Numbered from the stretch's first letter, positions 22,937 to 34,860 are shown. The stretch: DNA of 64,000 nt from Siphlonurus alternatus (GCA_949825025.1 OX463784.1:18666124-18730123), one strand, 5' to 3'. The notes: generated from the sequence alone by a model not told the origin. Numbers and translations are program-made.

Positions 22937-23717
22937 AATGTAACGTGACAGAATTTTCGATGCTCTGCATGGCTGTGAAACTCAAATTTCCATTTCTTTT
23001 ACAATATTTGTGATTGAAATTTGCCCATGTAAATTTATATTAGTTTTATCAATTTACGCAGAAGATCTTTAAATATTTTTGATTTTTTTATTGAATCCAA
23101 TACATAAATGTTCAGTTGTTGGATAACTTACAGTTATTACATCATAAGACATGATCATAATTCCACAATTACTTATCTAAATTAATTCTATGTAAATATA
23201 CATTCACAACTATATAGTTCACATTATTCCAACATTATGAAATCATGTTATCTTACAGAATTTTTATAATGAAGGAATTTTTATTATGTATTACATTATA
23301 ATTATGCATATCGATTCTTATAAATTTTAACACATCGTATTATATATATTTATTAATATTATTCCAACTAGGGGTAATCTGATATATTGAATTATAACTC
23401 GTAGCTGTGCATAATACTAAGGAATCACAAGACTGTATAATTATCCCCTTCTAACAAGTATAATTAATATCTCAAGTCAGAGATAAGACAGCAAACTCTG
23501 ACTGGCTTGCACCAAACTATGTATATTCAAGTGCTTTGTGATCCAAGGCTATGAGATACAAATTATGCGGGAGTTATATCTTGATATTAGTGGATAGTTA
23601 ATGTTATAATTCAGAGGGTATAATATTCAAATTAACTAATACTGTCAGGATATACTAATTTAGATTTGCAATAAACTTATTAGAAATTAAATTATTGAAC
23701 TTATAATTAAATATCCC

Positions 23718-23778
23718 TAAGGCCTGTATTACATGATACAATTTTGAATTCAATTTTTTTTCTTTCAAGAAAATTTTA
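23718..23778. mobile_element. MITE family I, truncated half copy
   Basis: TAAGGCCTGTATTACATGAT, then ACAATTTTGAATTCAA and TTTCAAGAAAATTT match the left arm of the element at 7433-7592. The right arm is missing. Confidence 0.6.
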
Positions 23779-23898
23779 TTTATATACAATTATTATTGTT
23801 ATGCATTTATTTATAATATTATAATACATTTATATTATGAAATGACTATATAAAATCCAAATCAAATTAGTATCCTTGTTGAATTTGAGGATAAATTA

Positions 23899-24313
23899 AT
23901 GGGAGCAATTCAGCAAGCGTTAAGGAGCGTTTTAAGAAGCGTTTTCTTAAGAAGCGATTTTTCAAATTCAAATTCAAATTGTTATTTATTCAGCAATCCG
24001 CCCAGGTAAAGGCAGATTCAGATGGCGACAACTGCGATGCGACCGATGCGACGCGATTTTGTCACACAAGCTGTGGAATCCTATGCGGAAGCGAATTCGC
24101 CATTGCGGCGGCGAATATCGCGTTAAATTACGATGCTCTTTTTTTTAATCGCCAAATATGGCCGCCAATGGATGTTACAGCAAGAGCGTATTATTTGTTT
24201 CGCGTCGCAGGCTAGAAATCGCCATGTGAATCCGCCTTAACAGGTATAAGAAAAACGCTTCCTAAATATATTTTTCTTAAATCGTTACTTAACGCTTGCT
24301 GAATTACTCCCAT
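23899..24313. mobile_element. MITE family J, copy 1, split by element K
   Basis: Ends ATGGGAGCAATTCAGCAAGC and the complement GCTGAATTACTCCCAT. The arms share GTTAAGGAGCGTTTTAAGAA with the copy at 28958-29103. The element is interrupted at 24008-24240 by element K. In the uninterrupted relative the corresponding point reads CAGGTAACAGG (near 29030). Confidence 0.75.
24009..24237. mobile_element. MITE family K nested in MITE J
   Basis: About 229 bp, unusually G+C-rich for this window. Ends AGGCAGATTCAGATGGCGA and the imperfect complement TCGCCATGTGAATCCGCCT. Flanked by CAGG-TAA and TAA-CAGG. Since the related J copy 2 has a single CAGGTAACAGG, TAA is the target-site duplication, pointing to PIF/Harbinger. 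The interior is rich in GCGAATTCGCC- and GCGATGCGAC-type motifs. No transposase. Confidence 0.75.
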
Positions 24314-24332
24314 ATTAATATTTAAATCTTAC

Positions 24333-24443
24333 AAATGTAACCCACCTCTCTGTACATTCTCCTTGGAGCCACAAAGTCTCTCGTAACGTCCATTCATCAT
24401 TTCTCAGTAGCGCCTGGCGCCTCAGACGATCAAGGCGCCACCC
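24333..24443 (-). CDS. Candidate exon with a GTAAGA donor, minus strand
   Basis: On the minus strand a G+C-rich frame is open for 37 codons between an upstream TGA and a good donor (TTT/GTAAGA, donor bases at 24332-24327). It reads GWRLDRLRRQALLRNDEWTL followed by RETLWLQGECTERWVTF. The composition (charged helix-like N-terminal half, tryptophans, no homopolymers) is protein-like and codon use is G+C-rich, unlike the neighbourhood. The acceptor is unclear: TCTGAG before GCGCC lacks a pyrimidine tract. No family recognised. A pseudogene fragment or transposon-derived piece is the main alternative. Confidence 0.3.
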
Positions 24444-24446
24444 TCA

Positions 24447-25743
24447 CTGAGCGGTTTTTGTACCGAAGATGTGCATTGACCTTGAAATTGCTGACAAAAA
24501 GTAGAGCAGTCTTCTGCCTCATTATACCATGAGTAATGGCTCAGAACATCAATAATATTTGGATATACAAATATGACAGGTGGATATACAAAATATGCAA
24601 ATTATACCAATGCAGTGGACTGTAAAACAAATATTAACAAAGAAATGAATTTATCGTGACGTGAACTTTTTAAATTTGAAATATAGATATAACGCGTAAA
24701 TTTTGACTTATTTCTGCATTTTTTTTTCTGAATCCACCACAGCTATTTTCATTCAAAGAAAATTTTAACAATTACCATAAAAAATTTTGTAAATAAAAGT
24801 AATTTTTGAAAAAAATAATTTATTACATTGAGTTTCTGATATTATTTAAAATCTTACACAACTCCCGGTATTTATATTATGTAATAGAGTGCTGCATTCA
24901 GTAATTCAATTGTGCAATGTTAATTAAGAAGGGGAGTTCTTAATTAAAAATCTCAATAAATTTGAATTTTTTAAAAACAAATTTAATTATCTTCTTTGTT
25001 ATATTTACATAATTGTCGAGAATTTTGCATTTTTAATGCTCTGTATACCCTAATTAGTCCATAATTTTGTATATTCTAAGTAATAATAATATAATATTCC
25101 ATACAACATAATTACACTAACAACACAATATGCAAATTTTATTGTTCTTGGCATACCTAGCAATTGTTGTTATAAAATATTTTATATGTTAATAAAGCAC
25201 TCAATATATAATATATCTTTTTGTCTTGTTAAACTCTTTTTCCCAATAAATGAATGTAAATTTAAAGTCGATATTAAAAAATAAAATAAATATAATTATT
25301 ATAACTATGTATTTAATAATATTTATTGAATTTACATGACAACCGAACTAATAAACTTAAAAGTTTCAAAAGCATCTAATTATTAACAATAATTGAGAAA
25401 TATCAGTCTAAGGAAATATTAAACATTTCTTGAAACAAGAGAAAAATAATGACGATGCTTCCAATTAAGGTGAACTTTGTTATGAAAGTTAAATAAGTAT
25501 TTTCAAATTTGACAGTTGCTTTGAATAATAACTTTATAATGAACTTTCAAGTCAATGTGTAATCATCAAGGCATTGAATTGGAACTAATTAAAATAAATA
25601 TAAATTATTATGTAGAAAAATGAAAAGCAAATCAACAATAAGAAAGGACTTATACTTTTTCTTAATTTATGAATATTCATATCATTAAATTTGATTTCAG
25701 TTTTTTGTAAATTGTGAATTATTTTTTGGACATGTACACTTCA
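24447..25743. other. Gene-free stretch
   Basis: A+T-rich beyond 24540. No frame, palindrome or RNA gene recognised. Confidence 0.55.
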
Positions 25744-26165
25744 GAACAGCATGAGTTTCTTCTGCCTCACTTGCTAGAGCTGCATCTCCAATAGACTGTG
25801 ATGAACAAAATTTCTCAAATTTTGTTAAACAATGTTATTTGGAGTACAACTCTCTAATAATTAATTTTAAGATAACGCAAGCTTTTGCTGCAGTTCAATT
25901 GGTATAGTTTATAGGATAGTAGCCACATTTAGTGATGTAATACCTTTGGTGCTTTTACTACTGTCCCCACTCAGTTCTATATTTATTGTATATGTACAGC
26001 TGTAAAAAAAATAAATAGAGATAGAGATTTAAATTTTTGGGACATGATGTAAGAAGAACACTCTTTCTAGCCATATCAAGGGAGTTTTGGTTTATCACGC
26101 CTCCATATACTGCGTGATAACGCCTACAAACAAAGCAGGAGTAAAGTTCGTGGTGTTCACCTCGA
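25744..26165 (-). mobile_element. Dispersed repeat family Q, copy 3
   Basis: Read on the minus strand it has CACGAACTTTACTCCTGCTT, TGTAGGCGTTATCACGCAGT, GGAGGCGTGATAAACCAAAA and AAATCTCTATCTCTA, then about 180 bp later GGAGATGCAGCTCTAGCAAG and TGAGGCAGAAG. This is the same order as copies 1 and 2. An 85-codon frame runs across the upstream part on this strand, but equivalent positions are interrupted in the other copies, so it is not called as a gene. Confidence 0.55.
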
Positions 26166-26653
26166 TACAGCACCTCTGCTTTTGTCATGTAGAACGATGG
26201 AGGTGTGAAGAACATTTTTATGTGTGAATGACTGCACTAGGCACCTCTCTTACCCAACCTAAATTTGCAAATATATATTATTTTTTCTTGAGGCGTAAAA
26301 TTCAGCTGATGCTATCCTATTATATACTGCATTTAAATGCATTTAGTGAAAGAAATTTCATCTTTTTCATATTGATGCAAAACAAAAACAAAAATTACAT
26401 TCTAATAGTAAAACAAAATATAATTTAAAATTTATTTAAGCTACATTATAAAAATTATAATTGTTTAATTTTTACTTTATGTATAATATTATGTGAAATC
26501 TAAAAAAATATATATATTAATATATTAAATAAAATTCTCTAAGTACGGCGTTTATAAATTTACATATATACATTTATTTTTAAATTAATTATTTTTAAAA
26601 ATTATATTTAATAAATAATCAGACCATTTAATAACATAAAGCCTGACACGACT
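26166..26653. other. Gene-free stretch
   Basis: A+T-rich. A 66-codon + strand frame at 26228-26428 has strongly A+T-driven composition and no splice support, so it is not called. Confidence 0.55.
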
Positions 26654-27045
26654 AATAGACAATAATGGTTGCATTTTTTTATTTCATAATTAGAAAATAT
26701 ACCTAAAATTATGCTTTTCTGAATTTTTTTCAGATTTTTTGGAGTGCGGGAACTAATTTTTAAAAAATATTTAAAATATCTGAATTAGGGTGGTACATCT
26801 GATGTGACAACCGTGACGTCATCAATAGCCAATCACTGCAACCGTGATGTCATCAATAGCCAATCACAGCACGACAAATGACGTCACGGTTGTCCCATCA
26901 GGTGTACCACCCTAATTCAGAGATTTTAAATATTTTTTTAAAATTAGTTCTCGCACTCCAAAAAATCTGAAAAAATTCAGAAAAGCATAATTTTAGGTAT
27001 ATTTACTAATTATGAAATAAAAAAATGCAACCATTATTGTCTATT
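26654..27045. mobile_element. Palindromic MITE, family E, copy 2
   Basis: Ends AATAGACAATAATGGTTGCA and the complement. The arms contain GAATTAGGGTGGTACA and the complement. The core holds two exact TGACGTCA sites (26814-26821, 26879-26886) and a duplicated unit, GTCATCAATAGCCAATCAC twice in tandem, absent from copy 1. Confidence 0.9.
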
Positions 27046-27283
27046 GTTGCACTTCACATATTATATCCTTCTTTGTTAGTGCTGATTTTACTTAATTAAA
27101 TGAATGAAAAAGATGAAGACCATGCTTACTTCGCCTTAAAATAATATAAATTATATGGTTTTGGGGCCAACTATAAGAAGGGATATTCATAGAAGGAAAT
27201 CTTGAGATCTAATACATTGTTGAATTTTTGCACCTTTAAATAAAATCAACAGTTGTCATTTCATTTGTATGACAAATCATTAA

Positions 27284-27611
27284 CGATTGTCCTCAGTTGA
27301 AACCGGAAGTAGGAAATTTCCGTCGAACGGAATCGAATGAAATAAATTTAAAAAAATTGAGAATGCTCTAAAACTTAATCGCTGATGGTTTGAGCAAATT
27401 CAAGGGGGCGGTTTTCTCACAATAGCTCCATTTCCGGTTTCCGTCCATAAGGCCAATGTTAAACTTATGCCTCAATTTTCTCAAAACTGGTCGAACAGAT
27501 CCACTTATAAAAAAATGAAGCAACCTTATTGTGGCAAGTTTTAAGACTCCTGCAAGTCTCATTAAAATCAAGGGGGCCGTTTCCGAGATCCAAATCAACT
27601 GAGGTCAATCC
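27284..27611. mobile_element. piggyBac-like short element, family S
   Basis: Flanked on both sides by TTAA (27280-27283 and 27612-27615), the target of piggyBac elements. The terminal repeats are CGATTGTCCTCAGTTGA and, as complement, GGATTGACCTCAGTTGA (15 of 17 match). The interior includes AACCGGAAGTAGGAAATTTC and a minus-strand frame of 76 codons of unremarkable composition. Superfamily inferred from TTAA and end length only. Confidence 0.55.
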
Positions 27612-27615
27612 TTAA

Positions 27616-28400
27616 GAATAGTTTACAATTGATACAGAACAGTACTGAATCTTCTGTTTACAGAATCCACCTACACTAGTATTGAATTTATCAGGTATTT
27701 CTTTGTCTCCCGTGTATTACAAGAAACAACAAGTAACTTGTCAACGTCAAAATGTAAATCAGCACAAAAGCCTCAAGTCACTTTACATTGTCATAGCGCT
27801 TCACTTGTAAATCCCCACTTGTACTGTCTGATCATGTCTGGGTAAACATGTGTATAACAAACATTGATGCTTTCAAACAGAATACAACAGAATCTTCAAT
27901 CTGACGAGTAGTTGCGGTGTTTATAATCTCAGCTTGCTTTTAGCAACAGTACATTCCAGGGTATATAGTATTACCCTTGTGGTATTAACTTAATTCAGTA
28001 ACTTCAGTGTATCTGCTGTTCTCTCTTGATGTATTTTGCATGGTACTCTAGAGATCAATAAAATTAAAATTTGAGACAAATAGTAATACTTAATTCATGG
28101 AAAAAGGCATATTACCTTTTCTATTATTTAAAAAATAAAAGGGTAGAAATAAAAATTGTAATAATAAACATTACTTTATATTCAACTCAATTTGCATTCA
28201 GTCTGTTTTATTAAATACTGTAATTAAGTTTAATGATTATATTTAATATATTTTTGGAAATTATAATAAAATTCTCAGCAGATATTATTAGATTTCTCTT
28301 CACAATTTTGAATGTAAAAAGCTTCAATCACTTTTAAGATTTTTCAAACCCTTTTCTTTGGCAACTCTCTAAACGAGTCTGCTAATAATCTCTATTGCTA
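27616..28400. other. Gene-free stretch
   Basis: A+T-rich to moderate composition, no recognised exon, palindrome or RNA. Confidence 0.55.
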
Positions 28401-28413
28401 ACTACGATAAAGG

Positions 28414-28575
28414 GTGCTAATTGGACGACGTCAAACGATACAAAGCCAGACGGCAAAGAACGTTCGCCTCAGCACGGAGTCTCTTTGCTCCGAAAACTTG
28501 AGAGGTACAGCCAAACATGAGCAGGCTGTCTTGGAAACAGCCGTGTGGGAATACCACCCGAGTCACGTTAAGTTT
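28414..28575. other. CpG-containing island, open on both strands
   Basis: About 160 bp with near 50% G+C and at least ten CpG dinucleotides in otherwise A+T-rich DNA. On + a frame reads VLIGRRQTIQSQTAKNVRLS then TESLCSENLRG, where GTACAG (after GAGAG) is a possible donor. On - a frame of about 51 codons is also open. Coding, promoter or transposon origin cannot be separated from sequence alone. Confidence 0.3.
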
Positions 28576-28957
28576 TTTCACTTTCAACATTTTTTTATGT
28601 ATAAAGGAAAGGCTTAGATTTGGAAACTTTCAACTTAGAAAGAGTTTATACAACTTCACACATTTGTTCACTATAAAAAAAGTTTATATTTTTTTACATG
28701 AAGTTTAACCTTTTAAAACTTAAAATAATTTTTTGTTAAGTGTAACTAAAGTGGGATGTTATTTCAAATAACCCTCATATGTACTGGGCTAAAGGAAAAG
28801 TAAGCACTTCTCATGCGCAATGTTTATTTAAATTTGAATCATTCAGGAGTATCAAGCCATTAATTTTTTTTTTTTGAATGTTGAAATGGAATCATTTTTA
28901 AATTATAAAATATATAAGCATAATTGAATAATATAATACTGGATAATTTAGAAATAT

Positions 28958-29103
28958 GGGTGGAATTCACGAAGAGTTAATTAAGGAGCGTTTTAGGGAA
29001 GATATTTTAAGAAGCGTTTTTTATACCAGGTAACAGGTAAGAAAAACGCTTTTTAAAATATCTCTCCCTAAAACGCTCCTTAACTCTTCGTGAATACAAC
29101 CCA
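28958..29103. mobile_element. MITE family J, copy 2
   Basis: 146-bp palindrome with ends GGGTGGAATTCACGAAGAGT and the complement, arms GGAGCGTTTTAGGGAAGATA and centre CAGGTAACAGG. It preserves the empty site of the insertion that split copy 1. Confidence 0.85.
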
Positions 29104-29394
29104 ATAATATTAAATACGTTCTTTAATCATCATAATATAATTATTATCATAACATGGTGCGTGCACAAAGCATTTTAGTCTCACTTTATCTTAGATTTTT
29201 ATCTCCGCGGTTAAATCGATTATTAAAGCACAGGATAAATATTGTGCTAAAAGATGTGGGCTAAATCGATGCATAAGTACGTGTCTTCTGATTAGCATTA
29301 ATTCAACCTGTATTTTTTACTATAATAAAGATTCAGATTCGAAAGGACTTTTATTCAGAAAAAAACAAACAAACAAACATATTACAAACATTAT

Positions 29395-29540
29395 GGGCGC
29401 GATTCACGAAGAAGTTAGCCAGGCATTAACTACGTTTTAACTATACCTGTTTTACGTGTTAAATTGCCTTGCTAAACGTAGCTAACGTATAAGCTAAACG
29501 CGGATAAAAACTTGGATAATTCTTTCGTGAATCGCCCCCT
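29395..29540. mobile_element. MITE family J-like, copy 3
   Basis: 146 bp. Ends GGGCGCGATTCACGAAGAAG and TTTCGTGAATCGCCCC, sharing the ATTCACGAAGA end motif with J copy 2. The inner arms have diverged (TAACTACGTTTTAAC against GCTAAACGTAGCTAACG). Confidence 0.8.
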
Positions 29541-30408
29541 ATAATTTTAGTACAATTAAAAAAAAAATGGTTATTTGGGTTTAAGTAAATTACCTTTTAA
29601 TTACCAAATCACCAGATAATTTTCTTTTAAATAATTTATTTTATATTAAAGAAAAGTTTATTTGAAACATAATTAGTCAAAGTTTAAATCTAAAAGTTCT
29701 GCTTGATACGGAGGCGGGGTGAACTTGAATTATTTTGGGAGAGCTAGATCGGAGATTTTATATTATTACAAGGTATATAAGCTCTTTGACTAGAATGTGA
29801 GTGCTTGCTCCCAAAAAATGCATATATTTGTAATTTGGGTTACTGAAAATCAGATGACAAGTTTGTATTGACCTTATGTTTTTTTATGAAAAGTTTTCTC
29901 ATGGTCAAATTAGTTTTATACAAGCTACTAGCAATAGTGTCTACATTTGAATGTTAATACGCGTATTCTTTCACGAAATTTGTTTATCGAATATTTTGCT
30001 CATCTCACATTGCCACAAACATATTGATCCACCTCAAAACTAATAGCTACAGCCGTACTTCCTACTAGTAGTGTTTTCTATAATGTACAGTGAATTTTAG
30101 GTGATAATCGATAAAATTGCAATATCCGCTTTTTCTATTACATTGTTTAGTATATTTAGATATAAAAATTCTATGTTCCAATTTTATATTAAATTACAAA
30201 GCCGCAGTTTCTTCATACTCCTGCCTTCACATCTGCCCAGCTCATATAAAGTTAACGCTTAGAAAGCCTGGGCATGTGGTTATCGTTTTCAACCAATCAG
30301 AAGATCGAGAAAGTATCACGTGACGCCTGCAAATTTAATAAAGGAACTGTTTTATTTTTAGTTTGTAGTGCCTATTCGGCCTAATTTATGTCAAAGAGCT
30401 ATTTTATA
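29541..30408. other. Gene-free stretch
   Basis: A+T-rich to moderate. CTGCCCAG near 30232 and CTGGGCA near 30279 are complementary across about 40 bases. A CACGTG lies near 30317. No gene recognised. Confidence 0.5.
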
Positions 30409-30628
30409 GATAAAGTCAAATTAATTCGATATTCCCACCGGAAGTAGCCGGAAGTGAGAGGTTTCTGGCCTTCCTATTAGTATTTTCATATTAAAATTTT
30501 GTCTTCAGGTTTGTAAGAAGAGTACTAACATGTCTGCAAATTTTCAAGATTCAGATTTGAATAAGACGACCAGAAATCTCTCACTTCCGGCTACTTCCGG
30601 TGGGAATATTAAATAAATTTGACTGTAT
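30409..30628. mobile_element. Tc1/mariner-like MITE, family R, copy 1
   Basis: Ends TACAGTCAAATTTATTTAAT (right end, as complement) and AAAGTCAAATTAATTCGATA (left), followed by CCCACCGGAAGTAGCCGGAA in both arms. A TACAGT terminus next to a TA dinucleotide suggests Tc1/mariner. The interior has TTCCTATTAGTATTTTC, shared with copy 2. No transposase. Confidence 0.75.
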
Positions 30629-31881
30629 TAGTAAATTTTGCCGTAAAATATTATATTGCTATCGTCACTGAAAATACTAAGTCAAAAATACGTTCAATTC
30701 GTACAAATGATACAACATTGATGATAAAATTGTCCATTGTTGTAATGAGGGAGTATTTCTACATGATGTAGCGAACAAATTACATTCTTTAGAATTTATA
30801 AATTAGTGTATATTTTGATATAATGTAACCTAATTCCTGTGTAATTTTCTATATATATTTTTTTTTACTGTTTTTTTAAGATAATATCTCATAATAATAG
30901 CAAGGCTTAAAAATATATTCAATAGTAGTTAAATAATTAACATAGGAATGTCTATACTTGAGGAAATCTTTCATTTAAGATATAATTTAAATGCACAAAA
31001 AAAAGAGCAAAATTATAAATTTACATTTTTAATAAAAATATATTACATAGAAATAAAATACATACTTTTACAATGAAAAGGGCAACTTTCTTTCTAGGAA
31101 GATCCTTTTTACTATACATAGACACTTTAAAAATTGGTTCAATGAAGCTGTAATGTGATTTACTTCCATTGATATTCATTGTCTGAGTCGGTAATTAGTC
31201 TCTGTAACAGACAAATTGAGGAACTCGATCAAGGCTCGATTCTGTCTGAGAGGATGTAATTTAATCAGCGAGGGCCAATCACGCTTGGGCTAATTAGCTG
31301 CATTCATTCAGAGACTGAACTGAAAAGGTCAACAGATATTAAGTATGGGAGAAATAAAACATACAATTTTCTTGAAATTCAATGATTCTTATCTGACTAT
31401 TGCATCATTTTGTAATAATACAAATTATATATATATAATATATATATATATATATTTACTATTCAATTTGACATATTCAAAGCTATTTAATTTTTAGATG
31501 TAATAATATAATTAAATTAATTAACCAAATTATTATTGTTAAAAAAATTATTAATAATAAAAAATATATATATTAAATATATTCAAATTGTATCGTTTAA
31601 TTAGTAAATTTAATTTTTTCAACTTGCACAGTTATTAATTAACTAATTTTTTTAATTAATATAAAAAATTAACAAGGAAAGTACTATAATTAAGGAATAA
31701 AATTCCTCATCTGGAGATTGTCCTTCACATGAACTCCATTGAGAGTGAAGCTATTGTTATTAAAATGATTAAAATCTAATGATAAGACCAGTAATAAAAT
31801 ATCTACTTCATAATTCTGTATGCGTTATATTCTGTTAGATATATTTTAGAATTTCTAAAGCATTAACTATTTTCCAACTAC
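30629..31881. other. Gene-free stretch
   Basis: A+T-rich with a short TA tract at 31424-31454. A less A+T-rich segment at 31185-31330 contains GGGCCAATCACG and CTAATTAGCTG, which could be a conserved non-coding element, but nothing in the sequence proves it. Confidence 0.5.
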
Positions 31882-32203
31882 AATGGAGTATTGACCTCAA
31901 AATTTTTTATTGCAGAAAAGGATAGAGGGTGCAAAGTTATGTTATCCTGATTTTTTTCAATTTTTTACAGCCCTGGAAGTATTTTTAAAAATTTATTGAA
32001 AGTCCTTTTTGTGACGTCACGCGGCGGCAAGTCCTATCCTTTTCTTAAGAAGAGGCGTCATGTGACGTCACAAAATTGTCTTTCAATAATTTTTTAAAAA
32101 TACTTCCAGGTCTGTAAAAAATGTGAAAAAAATCAGGGTAATGGCATAACTTTGCACCCTCTATCCATTTCTGCAATAAAAAAAGTGAGGTCGATACTCC
32201 ATT
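31882..32203 (+). mobile_element. Palindromic MITE, family D, copy 3
   Basis: Ends AATGGAGTATTGACCTCAAA and GTCGATACTCCATT. Exact TGACGTCA at 32012-32019 and 32063-32070, spacing 51 bp. The core GCGGCGGCAAGTCCTATCCT is in the same orientation as copies 1, 2, 4 and 5. Confidence 0.92.
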
Positions 32204-32470
32204 ATTTGTAGTTCTTCTTTTGATAAATTTCTATATTGACAGCTACATCAACACTTTAATACATTTATATCCTAACAATATATAGAAAACGATATGCTTA
32301 TCATTAGATACGCTGAGAGAGGCTAATCTGCATACCAATTGTTGTGTTAAATAACAATCACTGGCTTGGATCTCACGAGAATACAAAGTCTATTGTTATG
32401 ACTATATAGTAATTTTGTGTTCAATGGTCTTATCAATGTAGCAGCCTCAGGGGTAATTTATACACATAAA

Positions 32471-32667
32471 TACAGTGATATTAAGATGACATCCCTCTGA
32501 AAGTAGCCGGAAGTGTAAGGTTTCTAATCTTCCTATTCGTATTTCAGCAATACAATTTCACAAAGAAGTCTACTTTAAACCACTCTGTGAAGTTTCAAAA
32601 CTGAATTGCGAACAAACTTTACATTTCCGGCTACTTCCGGAAAGAGTATCAAGTTAATTTTACTGTA
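32471..32667. mobile_element. Tc1/mariner-like MITE, family R, copy 2
   Basis: About 197 bp with ends TACAGTGATATTAAGATGAC and, as complement, TACAGTAAAATTAACTTGAT. Both arms carry GAAGTAGCCGGAA, and the interior shares CTTCCTATTCGTATTTCAG with copy 1. TA lies at both ends. Confidence 0.8.
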
Positions 32668-33695
32668 TAATATTTTCTCTCTCCTTTCTAACATCATACA
32701 GCACGCACAAGTAAATTAATAAAATTATAGAAACCATGTTGTTGTCTTTTATTATAATCAACTAATGGAGAGAAAATAACTTGAAATTCACTAAGGAAAA
32801 TGACTCAAATAAAACAATTCATTGTAATACACATGCACATATTTCAGTACATTTAAAAAATAATATTATTTCATTATAATGACAACACGATGTGTTAAAC
32901 GAATTTCAGAAATAGAGGTGTTTTGTAGTGCATGATTTCTTTGTCACATTAGCCTGAACGAGTAGAAAATAGATGGCTACTTCAAAGATTTTTTTAAATA
33001 TATTTTAATTGATTTTTTTTAAAATTGTAAAATTTTAGTTTATTATTTTTTATTTAAAAATAAAATATAAAATTTAATTTTGAAATATTTTTACTATATA
33101 AATATAATTATATTTTAAACAATATTTTATTCAGATAAGTCTTTAAATTATTGGATTTACAAGTAGCTATATATTGTATATATTGTAAAAAGACTAGTAC
33201 TTGTAGAAATCTGCCTTCTACATTATAACACACTCGAGGTAGTCGAGTATTAATCAACTGGAGAATATATTATGCAACTAAAATCACTTATGCAAGATAT
33301 GCAAATGCACTGATAAGAAGTTCAATTGTTACTGAGGTTTATCAATCCATAGAAGTGACATTTACAAGGATAAGTAAAGGTCTTATAAGATTACTATGTA
33401 CCTGTACTTCTCGTATTACACTTTACATAGAGTTAGTACAAAGCCACCATTATATAAGCTAGTTATTACGTTTAGTTATCTTTGAGGAAGGATTTTGTAT
33501 GCATAATTAAAGTTCAAACTAAGTAACTAAAGACTAGCTTTATAGTTACTGTATCATTTTAATGAGGTCCTGGTAGCTAACTTATAAACTAGAGAACTTA
33601 GGTACAAACAGTACAAAGTAAAAGTTTTCTGACGTTATAGTGACCAAGGGTTAGAAAGAAAAAGTATAGGCAACCTTTATACTTAATATTATTCA
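32668..33695. other. Gene-free stretch
   Basis: A+T-rich; no exon-like island, RNA gene or palindrome recognised. Confidence 0.6.
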
Positions 33696-34020
33696 CTAGA
33701 GTATCGACCTCAATTTTTTTTTATTGCAGAAATGGATAGAGCGTGCAAAGTTATGGTACCCTGATTTTTTTTTTTCAGATTTTTTACAGACCGGGAACTA
33801 TTTTTAAAAAGTTATTGAAAGTCCTTTTTGTGACTTCTCGAGGCGGCAAGTCCTATCTTTTTCTTAAGGAGCGGCGTCTCGTGATGTCACAAAAAGAACT
33901 TTCAATAATTTTTTAAAAATAGTTCCCGGGCTCTAAAAAATCTGAAAAAAATCAGGGTAGCATAACTTTGCACGTTCTATCCATTTCTGAAATAAAAAAA
34001 TTTGAGGTCGATACTCCATT
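33696..34020 (+). mobile_element. Palindromic MITE, family D, copy 4
   Basis: Typical family D ends and core, but both CRE-like sites are mutated: TGACTTCT near 33831 and TGATGTCA near 33882. An expanded T run is present near 33765. An older or relaxed copy. Confidence 0.9.
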
Positions 34021-34716
34021 GAATATTAATTCACAACTGAAAGACTATAATAAACAGAGACTAAAAATGTAATTTTTTCTATAAACATATTTAATATTAA
34101 AAATTAAATTTTGTACTTAAGGCAAATCCCGTTAGTTTACTAGGTAATTATATATTATGTTCTTTATTGTTTCTCTTTAAAATATTTCATCCAAATTATG
34201 GTTATAATGAGTTCAGCCATGCCCATCTAAATTTCCGACCACGCGTGGAAATTCAGCTCATACTTCGTTGTTTGTTACAGTCCATAATTATAAATTATGT
34301 ACGTATATAGAGACTTTACTAATTAATAAAGAAGTCTTTTTTTAAATTCTAAAGCAAAACAACAAAATTAACAAACCTGTTGTACACAATTACTTTTACT
34401 ATTGTCACATAAAGTTTTAAAATGAAATTTTCAGACAGAAGGAAAAATAATTACTTGCTTCAACAGCCTTTTACCTTTTATTATAAATATGGGAATGTGG
34501 AAATTTTAGTCAGAATGTCGATGCAGATAATAATATATGTTTACCTTCTATATTCTAAGTTCTCTCTATATTTTTTTTACCTTGTCCTTACTAAAACCAA
34601 GTTCTACAGTGCTTATGATGACAACCTTCATGAAATTTATTGCATATTTGAATAGATGACATCGAGTTGTGTATTGAGATTTGTTTCAGATTTTTTCAAC
34701 CTTCTAACCCCTACTT
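34021..34716. other. Gene-free stretch
   Basis: A+T-rich. A 77-codon + strand frame at 34422-34655 is driven by A+T-rich codons and has no splice support; not called. Confidence 0.5.
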
Positions 34717-34860
34717 AAAATCGTGCTGTAAAACGCTTTGACGTCTTGTTCATGCAAATATTTAACACGCAAAGAGAAAGACTATGACGTCCGACGTCAC
34801 AGCATCTTTCCGTTCGACTTTAATAAGGGTGTTACAGGGTTCAAAAAATCTGAAAAATAC
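34717..34860. mobile_element. CRE-containing repeat, family N, copy 1
   Basis: Begins GTGCTGTAAAACGCTTTGAC and contains the near-CRE pair TGACGTCC and CGACGTCA in ACGTCCGACGTCAC. The same opening (as complement GCTGCAAAACGCTTAACGTC) and a TGACGTCA occur at 44080-44190. Diverged. Confidence 0.45.
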
